Shown here: one piece after another, positions 53,301 to 63,800 of the stretch
Layout of the letters: every line of letters begins with the position of its first letter
Numbering within the stretch: the stretch's first letter is position 1
DNA from: Hippophae tibetana
Taxonomy: Eukaryota > Streptophyta > Magnoliopsida > Rosales > Elaeagnaceae
DNA: 64,000 nt
Reading direction: 5' to 3'
Assembly: GCA_037013495.1 (NCBI GenBank)
Contig: CM072810.1
Coordinates: forward strand, 27,991,843 to 28,055,842
Translations under genes and position numbers: made by a program
Notes under the pieces: generated by a model
Databases searched by the model: none
What the model was told of the DNA's origin: nothing
Seen by the model: only the letters and a program-made list of their open reading frames with translations

Positions 53301-55031
53301 CCTTATTTTTAATATCCCAAAAAAAGTGTCTCTTCTTCCTATGAAATTTAGTAAATCTAACGGCAAGTAGAGCCATTTTCTCTTCATTGAGATTAGAGTC
53401 ATCATTTCTAACAATTGGGTCAAAAACATGTTCGCTCGGACCTCTATCCTTGATGTCTTAAGAGCCAAGTTCTCTCCCTTCTTGAAAGTATATTACTCTC
53501 ATCTTGGCCACAAGTGATGCTGTTTGAATGCCTGCCAAACAGATTAATTTAAAAGTATGTTCATTTGGCTTGTACATGGAGTTAAGCAAGGTAATTTGGA
53601 ATGAAAATGATAAGGTAGTATTCGAATGATTTTGAAAATCTAATTTTCATTGCTAATAGGTCCACCCAAGTTTTAAAAGTAGTTGATTATGTTTGAAAAA
53701 TATGCAAAGATTTTGTCCAAAGTTTCATCCTCTTGCATGATATAGATTTCAAAATTTCCATTCAACTATATAATTCTAGATTTATTTTATTGTTGAAATG
53801 TCTATATGAGTGGTCTCCCAAATGTTTCATGTTCTTTTGAAGAAGAATAATTTTAAATTCAACTTAATAATCATTTTAGAGGTCGAATTTCCTTTTTTTA
53901 ATATCCCTAAAAAAGGGTTTCTTCTTCCTATGAAATTGAGTAAATCTCACGGCAAGTAGAGTCACTTTCTCTTCATTGAGATTAGAGTCATCATTTCTAA
54001 CAATTGGGTCAAAAACATGTTCGCTCAGATCACTATCCTTGATGTTTGATGAGCCAAGTTCTCTCCCTTCTCGAAAGTATATTACTCTCATCTTGGCCAC
54101 TAGTGATGTAGTTCGAATGCCTGCCCAACAGATTCATTTAACAGTAAGTTCAATTGGCTTGTACATGGACTTAAGCAACGTAATTTGGCATGAAAATGAT
54201 AAGGTAGTATTGGAATTATTTTCTCAATCTAATTTTCTTTGCTAATAGGTCCACCCATGTTTTAAAAGTAGTTGATTACGTTTGAAAAATATGCAAAGAC
54301 TTTGTCCAAAGTTTCATCCTCTTGCATGATATAGATTTCAAAATTTCCATTCAACTATCTAATTCCAGATTTATTTTATCGTTGAAATGCCTATATGAGT
54401 GGTCTCCAAAATGTTTCATGTTCTTTTGAAGAAGTTTAATTTTAAATTGAACTTAATAATCATTTTAGAGCTCAAATTACCTTATTTTTAATATCCCAAA
54501 AAAAGTACCTCTTCTTCCTATGAAATTTAGTAAATCTCACGGCAAGTAGAGCCATTTTCTCTTCATTGAGATTAGAGTCATCATTTCTAACAATTGGGTC
54601 AAAAACATGTTCGCTCGGACCTCTATCCTTGATGTCTTAAGAGCCCAGTTCTCTCCCTTCTCGAAAGTATATTACTCTCATCTTGGCCACAAGTGATGCT
54701 CTTTGAATGCCTGCCGAACAGATTAATTTAAAAGTATGTTCAATTGGCTTGTACATGGAGTTAAGCAAGGTAATTTGGCATGAAAATGATAAGGTAGTAT
54801 TCGAATGATTTTCTCAATCTAATTTTCATTGCTAATAGGTCCACCCAAGTTTTAAAAGTAGTTGATTACGTTTGAAAAATATGCAAAGAGTTTGTCCAAA
54901 GTTTCATCCTCTTGCATGATATAGATTTCTATATTTCCATTCAACTATATAATTCTAGATTTATTTTATCGTTGAAATGCCTATATGAGTGGTCTCCAAA
55001 ATGTTTCATGTTCTTTTGAAGAAGTTTAATT

Positions 55032-58000
55032 TTAAAATCAACTTAATAATCATTTTAGAGCTCGAATTACCTTTTTTTTAATTTCCCTAAGAAAGGGTCT
55101 CTTCTTCCTATGAAATTTAGTAAATCTCACGGCAAGTAGAGCCACTTTCTCTTCATTGAGATTACAGTCATCATTTCTAACAATTGGGTCAAAAACATGT
55201 TCGCTCGGACCACTATCCTTGATGTCTTAAGAGCCAAGTTCTCTCCCTTCTCGAAAGTATATTACTCTCATCTTGGCCACTAGTGATGTAGTTCGAATGC
55301 CTGCCCAACAGATTCATTTAACAGTAAGTTCCATTGGCTTGTACATGGACTTAAGCAAGGTAATTTGGCATGAAAATGATAAGGTAGTATGGGAATTATT
55401 TTCTCAATCTAATTTTCTTTGCTAATAGGTCCACCCATGTTTTAAAAGTAGTTGATTACGTTTGAAAAATATGCAAAGACTTTGTCCAAAGTTTCATCCT
55501 CTTGCATGATATAGATTTCAAAATTTCCATTCAACTATATAATTCTAGATTTATTTTATCGTTGAAATGCCTATATGAGTGGTCTCCAAGTTGTTTCATG
55601 TTCTTTTGAAGAAGTTTAATTTTAAATTGAACTTAATAATCATTTTAGAGCTCAAATTGCCTTATTTTTAATATCCCATAAAAAGTGTCTCTTTTTCCTA
55701 TGAAATTTAGTAAATCTCACGGCAAGTAGAGCCATTTTCTCTTAATTGAGATTAGAGTCATCATTTCTAACAATTGGGTCAAAAACATGTTCGCTCGGAC
55801 CTCTATCCTTGATGTCTTAAGAGCCAAGTTCTCTCCCTTCTCGAAAGTATATTACTCTCATCTTGGCCACTAGTGATGTAGTTCGAATGCCTGCCCAACA
55901 GATTAATTTAAAAGTACGTTCAATTGGCTTGTACATGGAGTTAAGCAAGGTAATTTGGCATGAAAATGATACGGTAGTATTGGAATGATTTTCTCAATCT
56001 AATTTTCTCTACTAATAGGTCCACCCAAGTTTTAAAAGTAGTTGATTTCGTTTGAAAAATATGCAAAGACTTTGTCCAAAGTTACATCCTCTTGCATGAT
56101 ATGGATTTCAAAATTTCAATTAAACTATATAATTATAGATTTATTTCATTGTTGAAATGCCCATATGAGTGGTCTCCAAAATGTTTCATGATCTTTTGAA
56201 GAAGTTTAATTTTTAATTCAACTTAATAATCATTTTAGAGGTCGAATTACCTTTTTTTAATATCCCTAAAAAAGGGTTTCTTCTTCCTATGAAATTGAGT
56301 AAATCTCACGGCTAGTAGAGCCACTTTCGCTTCATTGAGATTAGAGTCATCATTTCTAACAATTGGGTCAAAAACATGTTCACTCGAACCACTATTCTTG
56401 ATGTCTTAAGAGCCAATTCTCTCCCTTCTCGAAAGTATATTACTCTAATCTTGCCCACTAGTGATGTAGTTCGAATGCCTGCCCAACAGATTCATTTAAG
56501 AGTAATTTCAGTTGGCTTATAAATGGAATTAAGGAAGGTAATTTCACATGAAAATGATAAGGTAGTATTGGAATGATTTTCTCAATCTAATTTTCTTTGC
56601 TAATAGGTCCACCCAAGTTTTAAAAGTAGTTGATTACGTTTGAAAAATATGCAAAGAGTTTGTCCAAAGTTTCATCCTCTTGCATGATATGGATTTCAAA
56701 ATTTCAATTAAACTATATAATTATAGATTTATTTCATTGTTGAAATGCCCATATGAGTGGTCTCCAAAATGTTTCATGGTCTTTTGAAGAAGTTTAATTT
56801 TTAATTCAACTTAATAATCATTTTAGAGGTCGAATTTCATTTTTTTAATATCCCTAAAAAAGGGTTTCTTCTTCCTATGAAATTGAGTAAATCTCACGGC
56901 TAATAGAGCCACTTTCGCTTCATTGAGATTAGAGTCATCATTTCTAACATTTGGGTCAAAAACATGTTCACTCGAACCACTATTCTTGATGTCTTAAGAG
57001 CCAAGTTCTCTCCCTTCTCGAAAGTATATTACTCTGATCTTGCCCACTAGTGAATTAGTTCGAATGCCTGCCCAACAGATTCTTTTAACAGTAATTTCAG
57101 TTGGCTTATAAATGGAATTAAGGAATGTAATTTGGCATGAAAATGATAAGGTAGTATTGGAATGATTTTCTCAATCTCATTTTCTTTGCTAATAGATCCA
57201 CCCAAGTTTTAAAAGTAGTTGATTACGTTTAAAAAATATGCAAAGACTTTGTCCAAAGTTTCATCCTCTTGCATGATATAGATTTCAAAATTTCCATTCA
57301 ACTATATAATTCTAGATTTATTTTATTGTTGAAATGTCTATATGAGTGGTCTCCAAATTGTTTCATGTTCTTTTGAAGAAGTTTAATTTTAAATTCAACT
57401 TAATAATCATTTTAGAGCTCAAATTGCCTTTTTTTAATATCCCTAAAAAAGGGTCTCTTCTTCCAATGAAATTTAGTAAATCTCACGGCAAGTAGAGCCA
57501 CTTTCTCTTCATTGAGATTAGAGTCATCATTTCTAACAATTGGGTCAAAAACATGTTCGCTCGGACCTCTATCCTTGATGTCTTATGAGCCATGTTCTCT
57601 CCCTTCTCGAAAGTATATTACTCTCATCTTGGCCACTAGTGATGTAGTTCGAATGCCTGCCCAACAGATTCATTTAAAAGTATGTTCAATTGGCTTGTAC
57701 ATGGAGTTAAGCAAGGTAATTTGGCATGAAAATGATACGGTAGTATTGGAATGATTTTCTCAATCTAATTTTCTCTACTAATAGGTCCACCCAAGTTTTA
57801 AAAGTAGTTGATTACGTTTGAAAAATATGCAAAGACTTTGTCCAAAGTTACATCCTCTTGCATGATATGGATTTCAAAATTTCAATTAAACTATATAATT
57901 ATAGATTTATTTCATTGTTGAAATGCCCATATGAGTGGTCTCCAAAATGTTTCATGGTCTTTTGAAGAAGTTTAATTTTTAATTCAACTTAATAATCATT

Positions 58001-58823
58001 TTAGAGGTCGAATTACCTTTTTTTAATATCCCTAAAAAAGGGTTTCTTCTTCCTATGAAATTGAGTAAATCTCACGGCTAGTAGAGCCACTTTCGCTTCA
58101 TTGAGATTAGAGTCATCATTTCTAACAATTGGGTCAAAAACATGTTCACTGGAACCACTATTCTTGATGTCTTAAGAGCCAAGTTCTCTCCCTTCTCGAA
58201 AGTATATTACTCTGATCTTGCCCACTAGTGATGTAGTTCGAATGCCTGCCCAACAGATTCATTTAACAGTAATTTCAGTTGGCTTATAAATGGAATTAAG
58301 GAAGGTAATTTCACATGAAAATGATAAGGTAGTATTGGAATGATTTTCTCAATCTAATTTTCTTTGCTAATAGGTCCACCCAAGTTTTAAAAGTTGGTGA
58401 TTACGTTTGAAAAATATGCAAAGAGTTTGTCCAAAGTTTCATCCTCTTGCATGATATAGATTTCAAAATGTCCATTCAACTATATAATTCTAGATTTATT
58501 TTATTGTTGAAATGCCTATATGAGTGGTCTCCAAAATGTTTCATGTTCTTTTGAAGAAGTTTAATTTTAAATTCAACTTAATAATCATTTTAGAGCTCGA
58601 ATTACCTTTTTTTAATATCCCTAAAAAAGGGTTTCTACTTCCTATGAAATTTAGTAAATATCACGGCAAGTAGAGCCACTTTCTCTTCATTGAGGTTAGA
58701 GTCATCATTTCTAACTATTGGGTCAAAAACATGTTCGCTCGGACCTCTATCCTTGATGTCTTATGAGCCAAGTTCTCTCCCTTCTCGAAAGTATATTACT
58801 CTCATCTTGGCCATAAGTAATGC
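55032..58823 (-). repeat. Divergent monomers left of the insertion
   Basis: Monomers start at 55032, 55622, 56212, 56800, 57389, 57978 and 58567 (interrupted). The first matches the variant at 37946. Those at 56212, 56800 and 57978 share acggcta, ctttcgcttc, catgttcact and tttttaattcaac, a type not seen left of this point. The monomer at 57389 has cttatgagccatg, as does 61080. These monomers differ from each other more than those of the higher-order blocks do. Confidence 0.88.
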
Positions 58824-58831
58824 ATGAACAC
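58808..58831. other. Left satellite/insertion junction
   Basis: The satellite reads ggccataagtaatgc up to about 58823. It is followed by atgaacac, which fits neither the satellite nor obviously the element, and TGATGA starts at 58832. The uninterrupted equivalents (for example 62258-62847) show that about 58 bp between gatgc and gagttaag is absent here. Confidence 0.7.
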
Positions 58832-59055
58832 TGATGAACGAAAACCGGCATCGCCAATCTTCGCAAATACTTTGGTTTTAATATTTATAAAACTCTCGCA
58901 AGTGCACGAATCATTTCGAAGAAAATGATAAGTATACTCCCAAGGTCGATCTAAGGAAGGAATGTATGTGGTTTTTAATTTATTATTCAAACTTTTAAAA
59001 ACGAAATTAAATCCTAAACATCCTGTCACGATAGTTTGGTTTTTGTGTTCCTAAT

Positions 59056-59187
59056 CTAATAACATAAAATAAACATATATACAGATTAATTAAATATAAT
59101 CTAATAACATAAAATAAACATAGATACAAATTCAATAAATAATTATCTAAAAATAAACATATATACAGATTCAATAAATATTCATGC
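59056..59187. repeat. Three imperfect ~45-bp direct repeats inside the LTR
   Basis: Copies begin at 59056, 59101 and about 59147. They share ctaa, aaaataaacatatatacaga and a following AT-rich tail such as ttcaataaat. The reading frame of 60 codons covering this stretch is a by-product of the repeat. Confidence 0.8.
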
Positions 59188-59318
59188 AAATTTTTATCAT
59201 TTATATTAGCGGAGTATTTATGGATATAATAACTAAATTAATTATGCTTGCTCATATTAACTAGGTTATTAAAGATATAAATTGATATTTTATTGATTCT
59301 CTCTTTTTTATATAAATA

Positions 59319-59471
59319 CCACCTTTGGTGGGGTTAGATATTCTTTGTTAACTAAACAAATCAATTAACACCTATGGGTGGGGTTGATAACTAATATGCT
59401 TAATTAAATTAATTCCTTTTTCTAAGAGATTGAAAATGAACCATTTAAATGCCACCTTTGGTGGGGTTAGA
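59319..59471. repeat. Three spaced CCACCTTTGGTGG-type palindromes
   Basis: ccacctttggtggggttaga occurs at 59319-59338 and again at 59452-59471. A diverged copy, cacctatgggtggggttgat, lies at 59369-59388. Each contains a short inverted repeat (CCACC/GGTGG) followed by gggtt. They lie in the AT-rich part of the insertion and stand out for their G/C content. Their function is unknown. Confidence 0.75.
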
Positions 59472-60100
59472 CAGTTTAAACTTTATTCAAGGTGTCCAAA
59501 TTAAACATAAGAATTTAATTATCCGAGTACTAACTTTCAAGTTTTAAAACCACTATTGAAAACATGTTGTCAATATATTTTCACATAACAATTCTTATAA
59601 AAACTTTCGAAATAGAGTTTCACTCTAACTACTGGGCGATTGTACCAACAAATAAAAGAGCACTACTCTAAATTAGGCCGGATAACTAAACCTTAAAATC
59701 TAATTTTCAGGTTTAAGTTTGTAATGAAAAATAATATATTTCTCTCTAACATTCTTAATATAAAATCTTGAATAACAACAAAATCAATTCATTTTAGAGA
59801 TTTTTACCTATTTAATATTTCGCAAGCATAACAACGTCATTATTACATCATATTTACTAAACAGCCAGCATAGTTAAATTTAACCACAGACAAGTTGAAT
59901 ATAACATGTAAGAATAAAGCATAAAAATAACTGTAAAAGAAAATAAAATCCTTACAGAACTTTGACGCTATTCCCGTAGCTGGAAAACCTCCGAGCGGAA
60001 TTTGCACTTCCATATATTGAATCAAAAATCTAAATTATTACAAAAACATTACAAGTTCCTCTCAAAAAGAGAAGAACTCTAAACCTAAGGGAATTGAACT

Positions 60101-60175
60101 AAAAACTAAGAGAAAAACTAAGAAAAGCTTAGAAACTAAGAAAGAAACTAAGAGAAACTAAAAACTAAGAAATGA
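60101..60175 (-). repeat. Purine-rich AACTAAGA repeats (CT-rich leader on minus strand)
   Basis: The plus strand has several irregular copies of aactaaga with few C and T bases. On the minus strand this is a CTTAGTTT-rich stretch about 40 to 110 bases downstream of the expected start of transcription. It would lie in the untranslated R/U5 leader. No coding function is indicated. Confidence 0.7.
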
Positions 60176-60236
60176 GAGAAATAAAGAAGAGAGAAGTGAG
60201 TTTTGAAGGTGTGCTTTGAAGTGAAGGGAAGGGGGG

Positions 60237-60245
60237 TATTTATAG
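60237..60245 (-). promoter_or_regulatory. TATA box of the inserted LTR
   Basis: The minus strand reads CTATAAATA followed by a C-run and then a pyrimidine-rich stretch. This is a canonical plant TATA box, so transcription on the minus strand would be expected to start roughly 25-35 bp on, near 60205-60215. The start site itself is not visible. It separates the GC-rich U3 from the CT-rich leader and is the main evidence for the element's orientation. Confidence 0.65.
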
Positions 60246-60322
60246 GTGAGGATGGAGAGAAAAAATGAGTAAAAAAATGTTAAAAAAATATTAAAAAATG
60301 TAAAAACGCGTATTGGAATTGC

Positions 60323-60353
60323 TGATGTCATCAATGACGTCAGCATGATGTCA
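60323..60353 (-). promoter_or_regulatory. Cluster of three TGAYGTCA bZIP-like sites
   Basis: TGATGTCA (60323-60330), the perfect palindrome TGACGTCA (60335-60342) and TGATGTCA (60346-60353) lie within 31 bp, about 80-110 bp upstream of the TATA box in minus-strand orientation. ACGT-core palindromes are targets of plant bZIP (TGA/CREB-like) factors. The sites are seen; enhancer function is inferred. Confidence 0.5.
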
Positions 60354-60446
60354 CAGGGCTGCTGCACGTGAAAAATGGGGCGAAAACGCGTTGGACACGC
60401 GGTGGGGCTGCTGCTGGGCGCTGCGCGCGCGCGCTGGGGCTGTCGC

Positions 60447-60497
60447 TGCGCGCAGCTCGGCGCACGTGAATAGTGCCCGTGCGCTGAGCTGCGCGCA
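60447..60497. repeat. 20-bp inverted repeat with G-box in the LTR U3
   Basis: Arms 60447-60466 (TGCGCGCAGCTCGGCGCACG) and 60478-60497 are inverted copies with one mismatch, around an 11-base loop. The left arm and the first loop bases form a CACGTG G-box at 60463-60468; a second G-box lies at 60365-60370. The hairpin sits in the GC-rich part (60361-60519), about 200-250 bp upstream of the TATA box. Confidence 0.8.
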
Positions 60498-60784
60498 CGG
60501 CTGGGCTGCGGCGCGCGATTTCCGTCTTTTTGACCTTTTCGACCCATTTCGTCTGATTTTTCCATGTTTGTTGACCTTTTCTCACTTATTTATTGATATA
60601 TTTGTGATGTATTGCTTCAAGTATTCCTCTTTCAGTCTTTAAATTGCGTTTTTAAGCCAAAATTCCTAAAAAACAATAAAGATACCCGTGATTCCGAAAA
60701 AGACAAATTTATATAAATATATGATAAAACATATAAATATATATTTTTTTAATCAATTAATGTACATAAAATCATGGTTATTTT

Positions 60785-60801
60785 AGTGCTTTTTGAGCAC
60801 T
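60785..60801. other. Terminal hairpin at the right end of the insertion
   Basis: AGTGCT, a five-base TTTTG loop and AGCACT form a perfect 6-bp stem directly before the terminal CATCAG. In an LTR this would lie at the very start of U3. In a Helitron or Helentron it would be a 3' subterminal hairpin, but the required CTRR end is absent. Confidence 0.6.
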
Positions 60802-60807
60802 CATCAG

Positions 60808-63800
60808 ACTTAAGCAAGGTAATTTGGCATGAAAATGATAAGGTAGTATTGGAATGATTTTCTCAATCAAATTTTCATTGCTAATAGGTCCACCAATGTT
60901 TTAAAAGTAGTTGATTACGTTTGAAAAATATGCAAAGAGTTTGTCCAAAGTTTCATCCTCTTGCATGATACAGATTTCAAAATTTCCATTCAACTATATA
61001 ATCTAGATTTATTTTATTGTTGAAATGCCTATATGAGTGGTCTCCAAAATGTTTCAGGTTCTTTTGAAGAAGTTTAATTTTAAATTCAACTTAATAATCA
61101 TTTTAGAGCTCAAAGTACCTTTTTTTAATATCCCTAAAAAAGGGTCTCTTCTTCCAATGAAATTTAGTAAATCTCACGGCGAGTAGAGCCACTTTCTCTT
61201 CATTGAGATTAGAGTCATCATTTCTAACAATTGGGTCAAAAACATGTTCGCTCGGACCTCTATCCTTGATGTCTTATGAGCCATGTTCTCTCCCTTCTCG
61301 AAAGTATATTACTCTCATCTTGGCCACTAGTGATGTAGTTCGAATGCCTGCCCAACAGATTCATTTAAAAGTATGTTCAATTGGCTTGTACATGGAGTTA
61401 AGCAAGGTAATTTGGCATGAAAATGATACGGTAGTATTGGAATGATTTTCTCAATCTAATTTTCTCTACTAATAGGTCCACCCAAGTTTTAAAAGTAGTT
61501 GATTACGTTTGAAAAATATGCAAAGACTTTGTCCAAAGTTACATCCTCTTGCATGATATGGATTTCAAAATTTCAATTAAACTATATAATTATAGATTTA
61601 TTTCATTGTTGAAATGCCCATATGAGTGGTCTCCAAAATGTTTCATGGTCTTTTGAAGAAGTTTAATTTTTAATTCAACTTAATAATCATTTTAGAGGTC
61701 GAATTACCTTTTTTTAATATCCCTAAAAAAGGGTTTCTTCTTCCTATGAAATTGAGTAAATCTCACGGCTAGTAGAACCACTTTCGCTTCATTGAGATTA
61801 GAGTCATCATTTCTAACAATTGGGTCAAAAACATGTTCACTCGAACCACTATTCTTGATGTCTTAAGAGCCAAGTTCTCTCCCTTCTCGAAAGTATATTA
61901 CTCTGATCTTGCCCACTAGTGATGTAGTTCGAATGCCTGCCCAACAGATTCATTTAACAGTAATTTCAGTTGGCTTATAAATGGAATTAAGGAAGGTAAT
62001 TTCACATGAAAATGATAAGGTAGTATTGGAATGATTTTCTCAATCTAATTTTCTTTGCTAATAGGTCCACCCAAGTTTTAAAAGTAGTTGATTACGTTTG
62101 AAAAATATGCAAAGAGTTTGTCCAAAGTTTCATCCTCTTGCATGATATAGATTTCAAAATTTCCATTCAACTATATAATTCCAGATTTATTTTATCGTTG
62201 AAATGCCTATATGAGTGGTCTCCAAAATGTTTCATGTTCTTTTGAAGAAGTTTAATTTTAAATTGAACTTAATAATCATTTTAGAGCTCAAATTACCTTA
62301 TTTTTAATATCCCAAAAAAAGTGTCTCTTCTTCCTATGAAATTTAGTAAATCTCACGGCAAGTAGAGCCACTTTCTCTTAATTGAGATTAGAGTCATCAT
62401 TTCTAACAATTGGGTCAAAAACATGTTCGCTCGGACCTCTATCCTTGATGTCTTAAGAGCCAAGTTCTCTCCCTTCTCGAAAGTATATTACTCTCATCTT
62501 GGCCACAAGTGATGCTGTTTGAATGCCTGCCGAACAGATTAATTTAAAAGTATGTTCAATTGGCTTGTACATGGAGTTAAGCAAGGTAATTTGGCATGAA
62601 AATGATACGGTAGTATTGGAATGATTTTCTCAATCTAATTTTCTCTACTAATAGGTCCACCCAAGTTTTAAAAGTAGTTGATTACGTTTGAAAAATATGC
62701 AAAGACTTTGTCCAAAGTTACATCCTCTTGCATGATATGGATTTCAAAATTTCAATTAAACTATATAATTATAGATTTATTTCATTGTTGAAAGGCCTAT
62801 ATGAGTGGTCTCCAAAATGTTTCATGGTCTTTTGAAGAAGTTTAATTATAAATTCAACTTAATAATCATTTTAGAGGTCGAATTACCTTTTTTTAATATC
62901 CCTAAAAAAAGGTTTCTTCTTCCTATGAAATTGAGTAAATCTCACGGCTAGGAAAGCCACTTTCGCTTCATTTAGATTAGAGTCATCATTTCTAACAATT
63001 GGGTCAAAAACATGTTCACTCGAACCACTATTCTTGATGTCTTAAGAGCCAAGTTCTCTCCCTTCTCGAAAGTATATTACTCTGATCTTGCCCACTAGTG
63101 ATGTAGTTCGAATGCCTACCCAACAGATTCATTTAACAGTAAGTTCAATTGGCTTATACATGGAATTAAGCAAGGTCATTTCACATGAAAATGATAAGGT
63201 AGTATTGGAATGATTTTCTCAATCTAATTTTCCTACTAATAGGTCCACCCAAGTTTTAAAAGTAGTTGATTACGTTTGAAAATATAAAAAGACTTTGTCC
63301 AAAGTGTCATCCTCTTGCATGATATAGATTTCAAAATTTACATTCAACTATATAATTCTAGATTTATTTTATTGTTGAAATGTGTATATGAGGTCTCCAA
63401 AATGTTTCATGTTCTTTTGAAGAACTTTAATTTTAAATTCAACTTAATAATCATTTTAGAGGTCGAATTTCCTTTTTTTAATATCCCTAAAAAAGGGTTT
63501 CTTCTTCCTATGAAATTGAGTAAATCTCACGGCAAGTAGAGTCACTTTCTCTTCATTGAGATTAGAGTCATCATTTCTAACAATTGGGTCAAAAACATGT
63601 TCGCTCAGACCACTATCCTTGATGTTTGATGTGCCAAGTTCTCTCCTTTCTCGAAAGTATATTACTCTCATCTTGGCCACTAGTGATGTAGTTCGAATGC
63701 CTACCCAATAGATTCATTTAACAGTAATTTCAATTGGCTTATACATGGACTTAAGCAAGGTAATTTGGCATGAAAATGATAAGGTAGTATTGGAATGATT

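Larger units (their letters stand above)
39714..55031 (-). repeat. A/B dimer higher-order repeat, 13 copies of ~1178 bp
   Basis: Type A monomers (gaggtcgaatttcc, aacagattcatttaacag, aacgtaatttgg, ggaattatttt) start at 39714, 40891, 42070, 43248, 44425, 45604, 46782, 47961, 49140, 50317, 51495, 52674 and 53853. Type B monomers (usually ttgaactt, gagctcaaattaccttattttt, gatgctgtttg, attcgaatgattt) start at 40303, 41480, 42659, 43837, 45014, 46193, 47371, 48550, 49729, 50906, 52084, 53263 and 54442. A-to-A spacing is 1177-1179 bp. The monomer at 48550 sits in a B slot but has an A-like front. Similar open frames recur once per dimer simply because the sequence does. Confidence 0.95.
1..58823 (-). 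repeat. Satellite array, left part (about 101 monomers of ~590 bp)
   Basis: Head-to-tail tandem array. The landmark ttaaattcaacttaataatc recurs at 1, 591, 1180, 1769, 2359, 2949, 3538, 4127, 4718, 5307, 5896, 6488 and so on to 58567. Spacings are 588-592 bp apart from six of 524-525 bp. Every copy has the same orientation and I found no inverted copy. Length differences of 1-3 bp come mostly from the T-run after the attacc or atttcc motif and from small indels. The strand given is that of the Gag-like relic inside the monomer. The array runs off the left edge of the window, so its full size is unknown. Orientation and period are read directly; a heterochromatic location is inference. Confidence 0.98.
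58832..60806 (-). mobile_element. Probable solo LTR (minus strand) inserted in the satellite
   Basis: A 1975-bp unrelated sequence interrupts a satellite monomer. It begins TGATGA and ends TCATCA, the TG...CA form of LTR ends. On the minus strand it runs from a GC-rich upstream part, through a TATA box at 60245-60237 and a CT-rich leader, to a long AT-rich part. That is a U3-R-U5 layout. Near its 3' end the minus strand reads gattcgtgcacttgcgagag (58912-58893), a motif I associate from memory with LTR ends of plant Ty3/gypsy elements. No reverse transcriptase, gag or second LTR is present in the window. Flanking pentamers (aacac and gactt) do not match, so there is no visible target duplication. 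Alternatives are a non-autonomous TIR element or a Helentron-like element; I prefer a solo LTR. Confidence 0.62.

Noticed and set aside
39837..54245. Conserved 80-89 codon plus-strand frames repeated once per dimer, and 74-codon minus-strand frames overlapping them
   Set aside because: They recur because the satellite recurs. They start and stop at monomer-type differences, and no codon-position pattern of change is visible. The plus-strand frame is antisense to the Gag-like block. They are not annotated as genes.
59007..60025. 60-75 codon minus-strand frames in the AT-rich part of the insertion
   Set aside because: One is made of the 45-bp direct repeats; the others show no domain or sensible start context. 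They are consistent with non-coding U5/leader sequence.
60158..60642. Overlapping reading frames of 81-135 codons in the GC-rich part of the insertion
   Set aside because: They lie in a CpG-rich U3 and leader on both strands, with low-complexity Arg/Ala/Pro composition and no recognisable domain. GC-rich DNA lacks stop codons by chance.
58831..60807. Helitron/Helentron or TIR transposon for the insertion
   Set aside because: The 7-bp inverted ends CTGATGA/TCATCAG and the terminal hairpin are suggestive. However, there is no CTRR end, no long TIR and no target duplication, and the TATA plus leader layout fits an LTR better. Kept only as an alternative.
60797..60820. A target-site duplication flanking the insertion
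   Set aside because: aacac on the left and gactt on the right do not match, and shifting the boundary by a few bases does not give a shared 4-6 base flank.
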